This document shows, in pieces, positions 8,890 through 16,642 of a DNA stretch of 23,852 nucleotides. The DNA is from an uncultured bacterium (GTDB lineage Bacteria; Pseudomonadota; Gammaproteobacteria; Burkholderiales; Burkholderiaceae_D), in contig CAIQLE010000072.1 in assembly GCA_903872555.1 (NCBI GenBank), positions 1 to 23,852 of the forward strand, given 5' to 3'. Each line of letters begins with the position of its first letter. Positions within the stretch are counted from its first letter, which is position 1. The notes beneath the pieces were generated by a model. The model was not told the DNA's origin and did not search any database. It was given only the letters and a program-made list of their open reading frames with translations. A program made the position numbers and the translations under genes.

Positions 8890-9381
8890 TTATTTTTTAT
8901 TGACGGGTTGATTGAGGACTATGTTGACGAGTTTGTTGACGATGCAGTCCCACTCGGTTTGCGTGACGGGCGTGATACTCAGCCGGTTGCCGCGCCTGAG
9001 TATCAGCATCTCTTGCAGTTCGGGCTGCTCGCGCAATTCCGTCAGACTGATGAGGCGTGTTTTTTTCAGGGCACGCACATCGACCAGCAACCAGCGTGGC
9101 TGTTCAGGCACAGACTTGGGATCAAAATAAGGACTCTGAGGATCGAATTGCGTCGGGTCCGGATAGCTGTCACTGGCGACTTCAGCGATACCGGCAATCC
9201 CGGGCTGCTCACAACTGGAGTGATAAAACAGTACGCCATCGCCAATGCGCATCTGGTCCCGCATGAAATTACGCGCCTGATAGTTGCGCACGCCGGTCCA
9301 GGGTATGCCCTTTTCTTTCAAGGCCAGCGCGTGATCTATGCTGGCTTCGTCAGGCTCGGATTTCATTAGCCAGTAAGACAT
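8890..9381 (-). CDS. EVE-domain protein (thymocyte nuclear protein 1-like)
   Basis: 163 residues from the ATG at 9381. The N-terminus MSYWLMKSEPDEASIDHA and the following WTGVRNYQARNFMRDQMRIGDGVLFYHSSCEQPGI are diagnostic of the EVE family (PUA-like fold, related to YTH domains). The family is thought to bind modified bases in nucleic acids; in bacteria the role is not settled. C-terminal landmarks include FDPKSVPEQPRWLLVDV. The frame is open up to 9450, but that extension would run through the 6S RNA terminator and lacks family similarity, so I reject it. No clear Shine-Dalgarno is visible before 9381. It lies directly downstream of the 6S RNA gene, where gammaproteobacteria have ygfA, and heads an apparent operon with the TauE/SafE gene. 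Confidence 0.93.
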   Translation of the reverse strand: MSYWLMKSEPDEASIDHALALKEKGIPWTGVRNYQARNFMRDQMRIGDGVLFYHSSCEQPGIAGIAEVASDSYPDPTQFDPQSPYFDPKSVPEQPRWLLVDVRALKKTRLISLTELREQPELQEMLILRRGNRLSITPVTQTEWDCIVNKLVNIVLNQPVNKK

Positions 9382-9432
9382 AGGGACAGAGATAGCAAAT
9401 GGTTTGCGTTGATGGCGCAGAATCTGGCGCGC

Positions 9433-9465
9433 AAAAAAAAGCGGCTGCATATAAATGCAACCGCT
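9433..9465 (-). terminator. Rho-independent terminator downstream of the 6S RNA gene
   Basis: On the minus strand an 11-bp stem with one G-T pair (plus-strand arms 9440-9450 and 9455-9465) closes a 4-nt loop and is followed by a run of U (plus-strand A8, 9433-9440). It ends the 6S RNA transcript about 10 nt after the RNA's closing stem. It lies just upstream of the EVE gene. Confidence 0.85.
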
Positions 9466-9474
9466 GGTATCAAG

Positions 9475-9645
9475 TCCCGCCTGTGCCGCTGCGCCGGCAT
9501 CCTGAACCTAGCGGTCCAAGTTGGCCACAGTAGTTTGATATTGGGATCATCGAACGAGCGACGTTCACGCCTATCAAACGAATCCCGCAGCCTATGCTCT
9601 TAAATGGTTCAAGGAATATATGGCAATCGCGAACACGGCAGGAGA
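9475..9645 (-). ncRNA. ssrS: 6S RNA
   Basis: No open frame explains this stretch, but it folds as 6S RNA. The 5' end, TCCTGCCGTG (minus strand, from 9643), pairs with the 3' end CACAGGCGGGA (to 9475), with one bulge and one G-U pair, to form the closing stem. Further in, CCTTGAACC pairs with GGTTCAGG with one bulged U, and GTTTGATA with TATCAAAC, with a small apical stem GAACG/CGTTC. This leaves the large central bulge that mimics an open promoter. The length of about 170 nt and the place directly downstream of zapA match known 6S genes. 6S RNA binds sigma-70 RNA polymerase holoenzyme and tunes transcription in stationary phase. The exact 5' end is uncertain by a few nt and the 3' end may be longer before trimming. 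Confidence 0.88.
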
Positions 9646-9649
9646 GCTC

Positions 9650-9677
9650 AGTCTACCTTAAACACTCCGCATGTCAA
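9650..9677 (-). promoter_or_regulatory. Sigma-70 promoter of the 6S RNA gene
   Basis: On the minus strand TTGACA (9672-9677) is followed after 16 nt by TAGACT (9650-9655). The start expected 6-8 nt downstream coincides with the first bases of the closing stem of 6S RNA (9642-9645), which supports both calls. Confidence 0.75.
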
Positions 9678-9715
9678 CGGCTTTCAAGCGCCGGAACATA
9701 AAACAAAAAAGTAAT

Positions 9716-10027
9716 TTAAAACAGGCGCTCTTGCGGTGCCAGCGCTCCATCCAGCAGCGCATTCATGGCAGTAATTTTTTCATGCACTTCGGCTAAAGGC
9801 ATATTGGCGAAAGGGCCATCGGCAGAACGTGTACCAAGAAAATCAGCAGCGATGCCTAATGCCGCCATGACTGCAATTCGGTCCGTGCCTTTGATCTTGC
9901 CTGCATCGCGTATGGCGCTCATGCGTTCGTCAAGATAAGCAACGGCTTGCTTGAGCGCGATCTCTTCGCCCTCTTTGCACACCAGACGATAGGGCTGGCC
10001 CATGATGCTGACATCAATCGTCGTCAT
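9716..10027 (-). CDS. zapA: Cell division protein ZapA
   Basis: 103 residues, standard for ZapA. The N-terminal globular part starts MTTIDVSIMGQPYRLVCKEGEE, followed by LKQAVAYLDERMSAIRDAGKI and TDRIAVMAALGIAADFL, the family's signature. A C-terminal helix suited to dimer or tetramer coiled-coil formation follows. ZapA crosslinks FtsZ filaments at mid-cell. AGGAG lies 5 nt before the ATG. The start overlaps the stop of zapB (ATGA at 10024-10027), so the two are translationally coupled. The 6S RNA gene follows downstream with its own promoter. Confidence 0.95.
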   Translation of the reverse strand: MTTIDVSIMGQPYRLVCKEGEEIALKQAVAYLDERMSAIRDAGKIKGTDRIAVMAALGIAADFLGTRSADGPFANMPLAEVHEKITAMNALLDGALAPQERLF

Positions 10028-10239
10028 GCGGTCTCCTGATCACTGGCAGACTCGGGCAAAGCCTCGAGCAGGGTGGCAACACGGTCATGCGCTTCTTTCA
10101 TGCGCGCAGCCAGTCGTGTGTTCTCTCCGGCGAGCGTCGCCATCTCGCCGCGCAATGCGGCATTCTCGCTACGCAGCGCTTGCGACAGCTCCGCCAGTTG
10201 CCTGACTTTCTCTAGCAGGGAAGTGAAATCTGAAAACAT
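10024..10239 (-). CDS. zapB: ZapB-like small coiled-coil cell division protein
   Basis: 71 residues forming one long predicted coiled coil: heptads of Leu with many Glu, Arg and Ala (SLLEKVRQLAELSQALRSEN and onward). This size and composition, an N-terminus MFSDFTSLLEKV, and the place directly before zapA fit the ZapB-like family of betaproteobacteria. In E. coli ZapB bridges ZapA to MatP and strengthens the Z ring. The protein ends in an acidic tail (PESASDQETA). The stop overlaps the zapA start by 4 nt. The ATG lies only 5 nt after a good -10 box, so the message is probably leaderless. The name rests on context and coiled-coil character, not on a search. Confidence 0.82.
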   Translation of the reverse strand: MFSDFTSLLEKVRQLAELSQALRSENAALRGEMATLAGENTRLAARMKEAHDRVATLLEALPESASDQETA

Positions 10240-10244
10240 GCGGC

Positions 10245-10274
10245 ACTATAGTCGCGCGACAGAATTTCCGTCAA
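10245..10274 (-). promoter_or_regulatory. Promoter of zapB-zapA, placed for a leaderless start
   Basis: Minus strand: TTGACG (10269-10274), 18-nt spacer, TATAGT (10245-10250). The A of the zapB ATG (10239) is the sixth base after the -10 box, which is where transcription should begin. There is no room for a ribosome binding site. Confidence 0.65.
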
Positions 10275-10336
10275 TACATTCAGGGACTTGTGGTGGCTTC
10301 TTCACGTTTTATCTGAGTCTGTATGCTGATCTGATC

Positions 10337-10371
10337 GCAATAAAAATCGAAAGTTGCCAAGTTTTTATTGC
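10337..10371. repeat. AT-rich inverted repeat between addA and zapB
   Basis: GCAATAAAAA (10337-10346) and TTTTTATTGC (10362-10371) are perfect 10-bp arms separated by 15 nt. It lies 22 nt after the addA stop and about 60 nt before the zapB -35 box. It may act as a weak terminator for the addBA message, since the minus-strand 3' arm ends with U-rich sequence, or as a protein-binding site. Confidence 0.6.
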
Positions 10372-10392
10372 TTTCCTGCGTGATAGCTCGTA

Positions 10393-13300
10393 CTAGAGAT
10401 CCAGATTCAATGACATCTGTTCTGCTGCCAGCTTTTTGTCTGCACCGGCCAGCCACAACTTGCCATCCACAGTGATGAGCGCAGAAAGTATCGATTTATC
10501 AGGAAATAAATGGGCGCAGGCAGCGCGGTAGCGAGCCAGTTGCTGCTGATAATCCGCTTGCTGCCATTCATACACATTGCGCTTGTAATCCAGTATCCAG
10601 AGTTCCTGATCAATAATCACCAGCCTGTCCAGACGCATCAGATCACCCCGATGCACCAGCTCCATTTCATTGCGCGCAAAGGTATACAGCGACGGGTCAA
10701 AAAATTTTGCCAGTTCTGCTTGCGACAAAATCTTACGGGCTTGCTGGCAGGCAGTTTCAGCTTCTTCTATGCCGCAATTCAGCCAGCGCGCGACTCTGGG
10801 TGCGGGCGGCACAACCACAGGCCATGCCGACACATTGGTCAGCCTTTCCATCAGGGCATGCAGCAAACTGCCTTCACGCGTCGCCTCATTCTCAGTCTCA
10901 CGCAGCTTGCGTGCTGCAGGCGGCAAAGGCAGGGGCTTAAACAGCGTCAGTGCAAACTCTGCTGCATGCTGATGCATGTTGATGGAAAGCTCAGGCGGTG
11001 AAAATTCTTCTACAAACATCAGGCGCTCATACCAGCTGCCTGTAGCAATGCCAGCAGCATCAGATTTGCCTGCATGTACACCGCTGATGATGAGCGTGCT
11101 CTTAGCGCGGGTGGCTGCCACATACAAAAGATTCCAGTTTTCCTGAGTGCGGAAGGCATCTTCCTGTGCAAACAAATGCGCGCGTGCCATGCCACGTTCC
11201 GTCATTTTTCCAAACACAGAAAAATGCGTGGGAGCGATCGCATCTTGCGGCCAGTCGCACAGCACACCTACTGTATCTTTGCTTCCATCGCTGTGATTCG
11301 AACCCATCAGCACCAGGACTTCTGCTTCCAGTCCTTTGGCACCGTGAATCGTCATGATGCGCACCGCGTCGAGTGCAGCATCACTATCGGCTTCGTCCGG
11401 CGCTTCTTGCTGGCTGCCCCGGTGCAGGCGACGCAAATGATCAATGAAACGGGCAATGCTGGGATAACGTCCGGCATCAAGCTGCAAAGACAGCGCCACA
11501 AACGCATCGATATTGCCCAGCACCTGAGCGCGCATCGTGGCTGGTGTTGATGCCGCATAGCGCTGCATCAGTTCGCCTTCATGGATGACGAGATCAAGTA
11601 AATCATGCACCGGCAAATGCTCAGCCGCTGCCTGCCATTGCATGAGCAGAGGACAGATGCGCTGAAGCGAAGGTGCAGCAGTATCTTCCATCACTTGCGT
11701 CTGCAGGCGCTGCCACCAGCTTCCTTCAGACATGCTGGCCAGCGCCATCAGTGCATCATCGCTGGCCGCAGCAATGGGTGACTTCAGCACATGGGCCAGC
11801 GCCAGATCATCTGCCGGCATGGTCAGCCAGCGCAATAAAGCGATCAGGTCAGCTACTTCCAGCGCATCCAGCAAGCCTCCGGCGCGGCTTGAAACAAAAG
11901 GTATGCCGGCATCGCGCAAACCACGCTCATAGTCCACCAGATGGGTGCGGCTACGCACCAGTATCATCATGTCCGACCAGGCCAACGGCTTGTCACCCTG
12001 CCATTGCGCACGCGCTTCTTGCAGAGCACAGCCCACCGCAAAACCTTCCTGCTGTCGCCGCTCATCATCCTCTTCCAACGGCGCAGTATGCAAAGGATCA
12101 CGCAGATAAAAACCCGAGACTTCAGTTGCTTCAGTCACTGCTGGTCGCAACAGCGGCAAGCGCCACACCTGGCTTGGTGAATCAGAAAAAGTAGCCTGTG
12201 TACGGTACAGAGGATTGCCGTGCATAGCCTGATTCAGCATCTGCACAATTGCTATGCCATTTCTGCGCGTCAGACTGGTACGCAGATTGGCTGCGCCATA
12301 ACTCAGTAGCAGCTCACGCGCCGATGCAAAGACGCGCGGCTCGGCACGCCTGAAACGATAAATCGATTGCTTGGGGTCGCCCACAATAAAGACACTCGGT
12401 CTTTGTGTATCTTCGCCATAGGCATCGATCCAGGCGCGCACGATCTGCCATTGCAAAGGATTGGTGTCCTGAAATTCATCAATCAGTATGTGTTTGTAGC
12501 GTGCATCGATGCGTGCATGCAGATAGTCCGCGTGCTCAGGGCTGGTCAGCAGCTGCCAGGCATGTAATTCCAGATCAGAGAAATCCAGCACGCGTCGTTC
12601 AGCCTTGATCGTACTGTAATGTTCTATGCAGGCCGCGCCGACGAGGAACATGGCCTCGTTCAACTGGCGCACAATCAGTTCCGAGCTGCGCTGACGCAGC
12701 ATCACCAGCGCATCACAGAGCAGTGGCCAGTCATCCAGCATGGCCTGCGCCGTGGTTTCATCCACAGCACGCTTGATGTCATTCGTGATTTTGATACTGC
12801 GCGGCTGTTGCTTACCGGTCAGACAGAGTTCATACAAAGCGTTGAATGCTTCGATACTGCCCGCACCCGAAATCACTATCTCGATTTCGCTGGCCATCGT
12901 CTGCTGCGCCTTGGTGCCCTTGCCCAGTGTACGGGTGAATTGCGTGAAGCGTGCGCAGAGCGCAGCATCCGCCCACAAGGACAGTCGCGCATCAATTTCA
13001 CCATCGCTTCCGCACAAAGTTCGTAAATCTTCCAGTGGATCGCCCTGCTGATTTGCGATCTCCCACTCCGCACGACGCGCAATGAAGGCTTCTATCATTT
13101 CGCGGCCGGTCCAGTCGCCTGCAATTTCATACACGCGCATCAGGGCAGCACGCAATGCCTGATTTTCAGACAGCTTGAGTGATTGCATGAAACGCAGCCA
13201 GGCAGCTTCGCGTAATTCAGCGGTATTTTCTTCCAGTCCGTAGCCATGAGGAACGCCGGCGGAGAGGGGTGCGATCTGCAGCAATCGTATGAACCAGCTG

Positions 13301-13701
13301 TGAAAGGTATCAACGGAGAGCCCATGCGGACTAGCCAGTACGCGCTTATACAGATGACGCGCATCGCTGATCTGATGCTTAGCCTGCGCGGCTGACAGGC
13401 CGCGCTGCACTAATAGCTCAGTGACGCCTGCATCATCGGCCAGAGACAGTTCGCGCAATAAATCCAGCAGACGTTCACGCATTTCCTGTGCGGCTTTGCG
13501 TGTAAAGGTAATGGCCAGTAATTCAGCCGGCCGCGCACCCGCAAGCAAGAGACGAAGCATGCGCGACACCAGCAACCAGGTCTTGCCACTGCCGGCACAG
13601 GCTTCAACCAGTACGGAGCGTGCCGGGTCGCAAGCGATGCGCACAAAATGCTCAGCATCGACCGCCTGTTCGTCCGCAACAAAAGCGTGTGAGTCCGACA
13701 T
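10393..13701 (-). CDS. addA: AddA: UvrD/Rep-type helicase with C-terminal nuclease, double-strand break repair
   Basis: 1102 residues from the ATG at 13701. Superfamily 1 helicase motifs in order: Walker A ACAGSGKT (34-41), motif Ia ITFTRKAAQEMRERL, Walker B DEFQDTN (408-414), motif III GDPKQSIYRFRR (from 441), motif V MTIHGAKGLEAEV (from 783) and motif VI LLYVAATRAKS. The C-terminus carries a PD-(D/E)XK nuclease: GSLLHALMERL, Asp1025 (RLDR) and Asp1038-Tyr-Lys1040 (LDYKR), followed by QLARYRAA. With AddB it forms the helicase-nuclease that resects DNA ends for RecA, replacing RecBCD. The start forms TGATG with the addB stop and has GGGAG upstream; an ATG at 13722 would overlap further. The gene is the second of an addB-addA operon. 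Confidence 0.94.
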   Translation of the reverse strand: MSDSHAFVADEQAVDAEHFVRIACDPARSVLVEACAGSGKTWLLVSRMLRLLLAGARPAELLAITFTRKAAQEMRERLLDLLRELSLADDAGVTELLVQRGLSAAQAKHQISDARHLYKRVLASPHGLSVDTFHSWFIRLLQIAPLSAGVPHGYGLEENTAELREAAWLRFMQSLKLSENQALRAALMRVYEIAGDWTGREMIEAFIARRAEWEIANQQGDPLEDLRTLCGSDGEIDARLSLWADAALCARFTQFTRTLGKGTKAQQTMASEIEIVISGAGSIEAFNALYELCLTGKQQPRSIKITNDIKRAVDETTAQAMLDDWPLLCDALVMLRQRSSELIVRQLNEAMFLVGAACIEHYSTIKAERRVLDFSDLELHAWQLLTSPEHADYLHARIDARYKHILIDEFQDTNPLQWQIVRAWIDAYGEDTQRPSVFIVGDPKQSIYRFRRAEPRVFASARELLLSYGAANLRTSLTRRNGIAIVQMLNQAMHGNPLYRTQATFSDSPSQVWRLPLLRPAVTEATEVSGFYLRDPLHTAPLEEDDERRQQEGFAVGCALQEARAQWQGDKPLAWSDMMILVRSRTHLVDYERGLRDAGIPFVSSRAGGLLDALEVADLIALLRWLTMPADDLALAHVLKSPIAAASDDALMALASMSEGSWWQRLQTQVMEDTAAPSLQRICPLLMQWQAAAEHLPVHDLLDLVIHEGELMQRYAASTPATMRAQVLGNIDAFVALSLQLDAGRYPSIARFIDHLRRLHRGSQQEAPDEADSDAALDAVRIMTIHGAKGLEAEVLVLMGSNHSDGSKDTVGVLCDWPQDAIAPTHFSVFGKMTERGMARAHLFAQEDAFRTQENWNLLYVAATRAKSTLIISGVHAGKSDAAGIATGSWYERLMFVEEFSPPELSINMHQHAAEFALTLFKPLPLPPAARKLRETENEATREGSLLHALMERLTNVSAWPVVVPPAPRVARWLNCGIEEAETACQQARKILSQAELAKFFDPSLYTFARNEMELVHRGDLMRLDRLVIIDQELWILDYKRNVYEWQQADYQQQLARYRAACAHLFPDKSILSALITVDGKLWLAGADKKLAAEQMSLNLDL

Positions 13702-16544
13702 CACCAGACTCCCTTGCGGCACAGGCCACGCACATCACACCATTCACAGCTCTTGTTCACTCCTGAGGCCGGCAAGGCTGTGCCTTGCTGTATCGCTTGC
13801 AGGGTATGAATCAGCTGCGTCTGTAATGCATCACGCCATTCATGAAATTCATTTGCTTCTGATAGTCCCGGTTTGTCATCATCAATCGCCACATAGGCAG
13901 CGCGTACCGGAGCAGGCTCCAGCAGCAGACCATAAAAAGGCAGCTGATGATCCTCATGCTTTCGCAGGCGCCCGCTGAGTTTGTCTTTTTTCGAACTCTT
14001 GTAATCCAGCACAAGGCTTTCACCATCGGCGTTCTGATCCACACGGTCAATCTGGCCGTGGAGTTTGATCTTGCCCTCACCCCAGTTCAGCATGCGTGTT
14101 TGCCACTGTTCACCAAAGGCGAATTGCCAGCCTTCTTTTTCATGCGTATTCGCCCATTCGACATAGGCATCACGCTTGGCTATCCAGCGCGCTTTGTAAC
14201 CCAAAGCAGCTGGTTGATGCTCCAGCAAATCATCAAATACCGCATCCGAGATGCGTGTCATCAGGGCAAAGCGCAGCTCGTGTGCCGTGGATTCAGCACG
14301 CACTGTATCGTGATAGCGCTTGAGTATCTGGTGCAGCCAATCACCGTAATCACGTTTCTCTGGCAATTCACTGATTTCATCCGGCGCTCGCAAACCCAGC
14401 ATGCGCGAAGCAAAAAACTGATACGGGCAGGCCACCAGACTGTTATAGCCACTGGCCGACAAACTGGCGGGCAACAGCTCGGGTGCGACGGGACTCGGTC
14501 GGACGGGCAGCAGGGCTTGTAAGCTTAGCGTGCTGCGTTCAGGCTTATGGCGCGGCAAGGCAGATAAACCCGCACTTTCCAATGTCAGCTCCAGCCTTTG
14601 TATCCAGCTACTGGGAGCCACCGTTTCGCCCTGATGATGGGCCTGCCATGACAGCACCACCACAGGACAGGACATGAGCAATGACGCGAATTCACGCAAT
14701 TGCTGGCGCTGTCGGCTTTCGCGTGTCTGCAGTCCCATTTCACGTCTGACCGCATTCGCAAAGAACAAGGCCTCTGCAGGACGCGAAGGCAAATGCTCAC
14801 TGTCAGCACCCAGTACTATGGCGGCATCGAAATGGCGCAATGTGCTGCCATTTAAAGGCACCATCATCACGCGCTGATCATCGCGGCTGGCGACAAAAAC
14901 GGTTTGCTCCATTTGCAGATCAAGCAATGCGCGCCATTCATTGAGTGAAAAACGCTGATCCAGTGATTCACAATCACGAGAGAGATGTTCGAGCATGGCC
15001 ATCACTTGCTCGCCCGCCGGATCTTCCAGCATGGCCTGTGTACTGCCCAGCGCTTCAAATACATCATGCGTTGCCCGCACCCATTCATGCACTGTTTTAT
15101 GTCGTGCATAACGTGCTGCTTCGCGTGCAATGACTTCGATCAGGGTTTTTGCTGCGGGCTGATCATTCAGTGCATTCAGCATGCCATGCCAGCCCGCCTG
15201 AGCACCAGCTGAGATCAGCGCACTTTCCATAGCATTGCGCTGTGTGGCATCGCTCAGGCTTTCATGCGGGATGAAGGGCGATTTCAGGAAGTCGAGCAAG
15301 GCCGTACTATCGCCGCCCGCTGCCACCAGCTGCAGCCAGGCATGCACTACCGCCGCTGCACGTGTAGTGGAGAGCTTCCAGCCCGTTTCATCTGACACAA
15401 ACACTTGTGCACGCTCGAGCAGGGCGCGAACGCGACGCGCGACCACCCTGTCCTGAGGCACGATGGCAATGCGCGTCTTGCCTTCTGCGATCCAGTCCAC
15501 AATCGTTTGCGCCGCTGATTGGGCTTCATCTTCCAGACCGCTGGCGGCATACAGTGAGAGGCCTGCAGGCAGAGCGAGTGCTGCATGCGTTTCTTGTAAA
15601 TCCTGCGGCTCATCAGTCAATTCACTGAAGCCAGCGAAATCAGTGAAGTCATTGAGATAACTGAGATCATTGAAATCATTGAAATCATCTAATCCAATCA
15701 TTTCACTGAAATTATTTGATTCACCTAATTTGGATTCACCTAATTTGGATTCACCTAATTTGGATTCATTTAAAATGGATTCACTTAATTCAGGCCAGCT
15801 GCGCGCAAAGGCAATGGGCACTGCATTTGATGACCAGTCCAGCTGTACTAGTGCAACAGGCTGGTGTTGTGACCAGGCCTGTAAAAATCCTGACTCCAGC
15901 GCATCAGGCGCCCAGGGCGAGCACCACAACAAAGGACATTCTGCCGCAGCAGCAGCCCGCTGCATGGCTGCATACCGCAGCAGCCCCGGATCGCGCGCAT
16001 CACGCTCGCCCTGCCACAGATTCCAGACCAGCCGGGACTCTTCAGATAACAAGGCCGCGGCGCGCGGCGACAGCTGAGTCAGCGCCGCTTGCCAGCGATC
16101 TTCCATGACTTCAGGCTGAGCCAGCGCGGCGGGCAAGAGTGCCGCCGTCAATTCATCACACAAGGCCAGCAGGGTTTGCGCCAGCGGCAGCAGATCAGTA
16201 TTGCGGCGGGCAGCAAAGAGTTTTTTCAGCCAGGCGATATCACGCAGCGAGGCATACAGCGCCATCAGACGTTCAGCATTCGTAGCAGGGGCGTCAGCAT
16301 TGATCTCAGGTGGCTGCTGCTCCAGCCAGGAATCCAGAGTACGTATTTGCGGCGGGATGAAACTGCCACCCATTTCTGCCGTCAGCGCATCGCGCAATAG
16401 GGTGATATGGGTGTAAGTAGGTACCAACACTAGCCTCGAAGCGAGCGCTCCGGCGCCCTCTGCACGCACCTCTTCAAGCAGCAAGCGGGCAACTTGCGGC
16501 CAGAAAGTAGGTCCGGGGGACAAGGTTTTCAGGGTGAGACTCAT
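13701..16544 (-). CDS. addB: AddB: helicase-like subunit with Fe-S PD-(D/E)XK nuclease
   Basis: 947 residues. The C-terminal nuclease is intact: Asp833 (GQIDRVD) and Asp847-Tyr-Lys849 (LDYKSSKK), followed by QLPFYGLLL. Four cysteines expected to hold a [4Fe-4S] cluster are present: Cys706 (ACPYQFF) and Cys933, Cys936 and Cys942 (CEWCDVRGLC). The N-terminal half has the inactive helicase fold of proteobacterial AddB: no GxGKT motif is visible, the equivalent site being LSPGPTFW. Residues 251-308 form a low-complexity linker coded by two tandem repeats and are unlikely to be conserved. In the family this subunit scans for the recombination hotspot and cuts one strand. The start at 16544 has only a weak Shine-Dalgarno. 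trxA is divergent, 268 nt away. Confidence 0.92.
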   Translation of the reverse strand: MSLTLKTLSPGPTFWPQVARLLLEEVRAEGAGALASRLVLVPTYTHITLLRDALTAEMGGSFIPPQIRTLDSWLEQQPPEINADAPATNAERLMALYASLRDIAWLKKLFAARRNTDLLPLAQTLLALCDELTAALLPAALAQPEVMEDRWQAALTQLSPRAAALLSEESRLVWNLWQGERDARDPGLLRYAAMQRAAAAAECPLLWCSPWAPDALESGFLQAWSQHQPVALVQLDWSSNAVPIAFARSWPELSESILNESKLGESKLGESKLGESNNFSEMIGLDDFNDFNDLSYLNDFTDFAGFSELTDEPQDLQETHAALALPAGLSLYAASGLEDEAQSAAQTIVDWIAEGKTRIAIVPQDRVVARRVRALLERAQVFVSDETGWKLSTTRAAAVVHAWLQLVAAGGDSTALLDFLKSPFIPHESLSDATQRNAMESALISAGAQAGWHGMLNALNDQPAAKTLIEVIAREAARYARHKTVHEWVRATHDVFEALGSTQAMLEDPAGEQVMAMLEHLSRDCESLDQRFSLNEWRALLDLQMEQTVFVASRDDQRVMMVPLNGSTLRHFDAAIVLGADSEHLPSRPAEALFFANAVRREMGLQTRESRQRQQLREFASLLMSCPVVVLSWQAHHQGETVAPSSWIQRLELTLESAGLSALPRHKPERSTLSLQALLPVRPSPVAPELLPASLSASGYNSLVACPYQFFASRMLGLRAPDEISELPEKRDYGDWLHQILKRYHDTVRAESTAHELRFALMTRISDAVFDDLLEHQPAALGYKARWIAKRDAYVEWANTHEKEGWQFAFGEQWQTRMLNWGEGKIKLHGQIDRVDQNADGESLVLDYKSSKKDKLSGRLRKHEDHQLPFYGLLLEPAPVRAAYVAIDDDKPGLSEANEFHEWRDALQTQLIHTLQAIQQGTALPASGVNKSCEWCDVRGLCRKGVW
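15622..15693 (-). repeat. addB: 9-nt tandem array (8 units) inside addB
   Basis: Eight consecutive units in plus-strand phase, consensus tcattgaaa: tcactgaag, ccagcgaaa, tcagtgaag, tcattgaga, taactgaga, tcattgaaa, tcattgaaa, tcatctaat. In AddB each unit codes for three residues, giving DFN-DFN-DLS-YLN-DFT-DFA type sequence around residues 285-308. The two identical units at 15667-15684 suggest recent duplication. Confidence 0.85.
15718..15792 (-). repeat. addB: 15-nt tandem array (5 units) inside addB
   Basis: Three identical units of gattcacctaatttg (15718-15762) and two diverged ones (15763-15777 and 15778-15792). Each codes for five residues, reading GESKL repeats around AddB residues 251-276. 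It lies 24 nt from the 9-nt array, and both keep the frame open. Confidence 0.92.
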
Positions 16545-16592
16545 GCGGGCTTACTTCAGGTCTATCGTTCGGGGCTAGGCGACATTTTATGC

Positions 16593-16612
16593 GACTGCTC
16601 AAGCTTGCAGTC
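16593..16612. promoter_or_regulatory. Inverted repeat in the addB/trxA divergent region
   Basis: GACTGC (16593-16598) and GCAGTC (16607-16612) are perfect 6-bp arms over 8 nt. On the minus strand it directly precedes a TAAAAT -10-like box (within 16584-16590) about 40 nt before the addB start. It could be an operator for addB; no regulator can be named. Confidence 0.3.
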
Positions 16613-16642
16613 ACAAAGGCACACATTTCATGAAAATGAGTT

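Noticed and set aside
9382..9450. Upstream start of the EVE gene at 9450
   Set aside because: It would translate through the 6S RNA terminator, and the family N-terminus begins at MSYWLMKSEP.
11293..11308. GGTTCGAATC on the minus strand, like the T-loop of a tRNA
   Set aside because: It lies inside addA in a conserved helicase stretch (MGSNHSDGSK), and no acceptor or anticodon arm can be formed around it.
15670..16108. Plus-strand frames with repeats (LDSPNLDSPN, IHLIWIHLIW) opposite addB
   Set aside because: The repeats are those of the addB minisatellite read on the other strand; AddB motifs on both sides show the minus frame is the real one.
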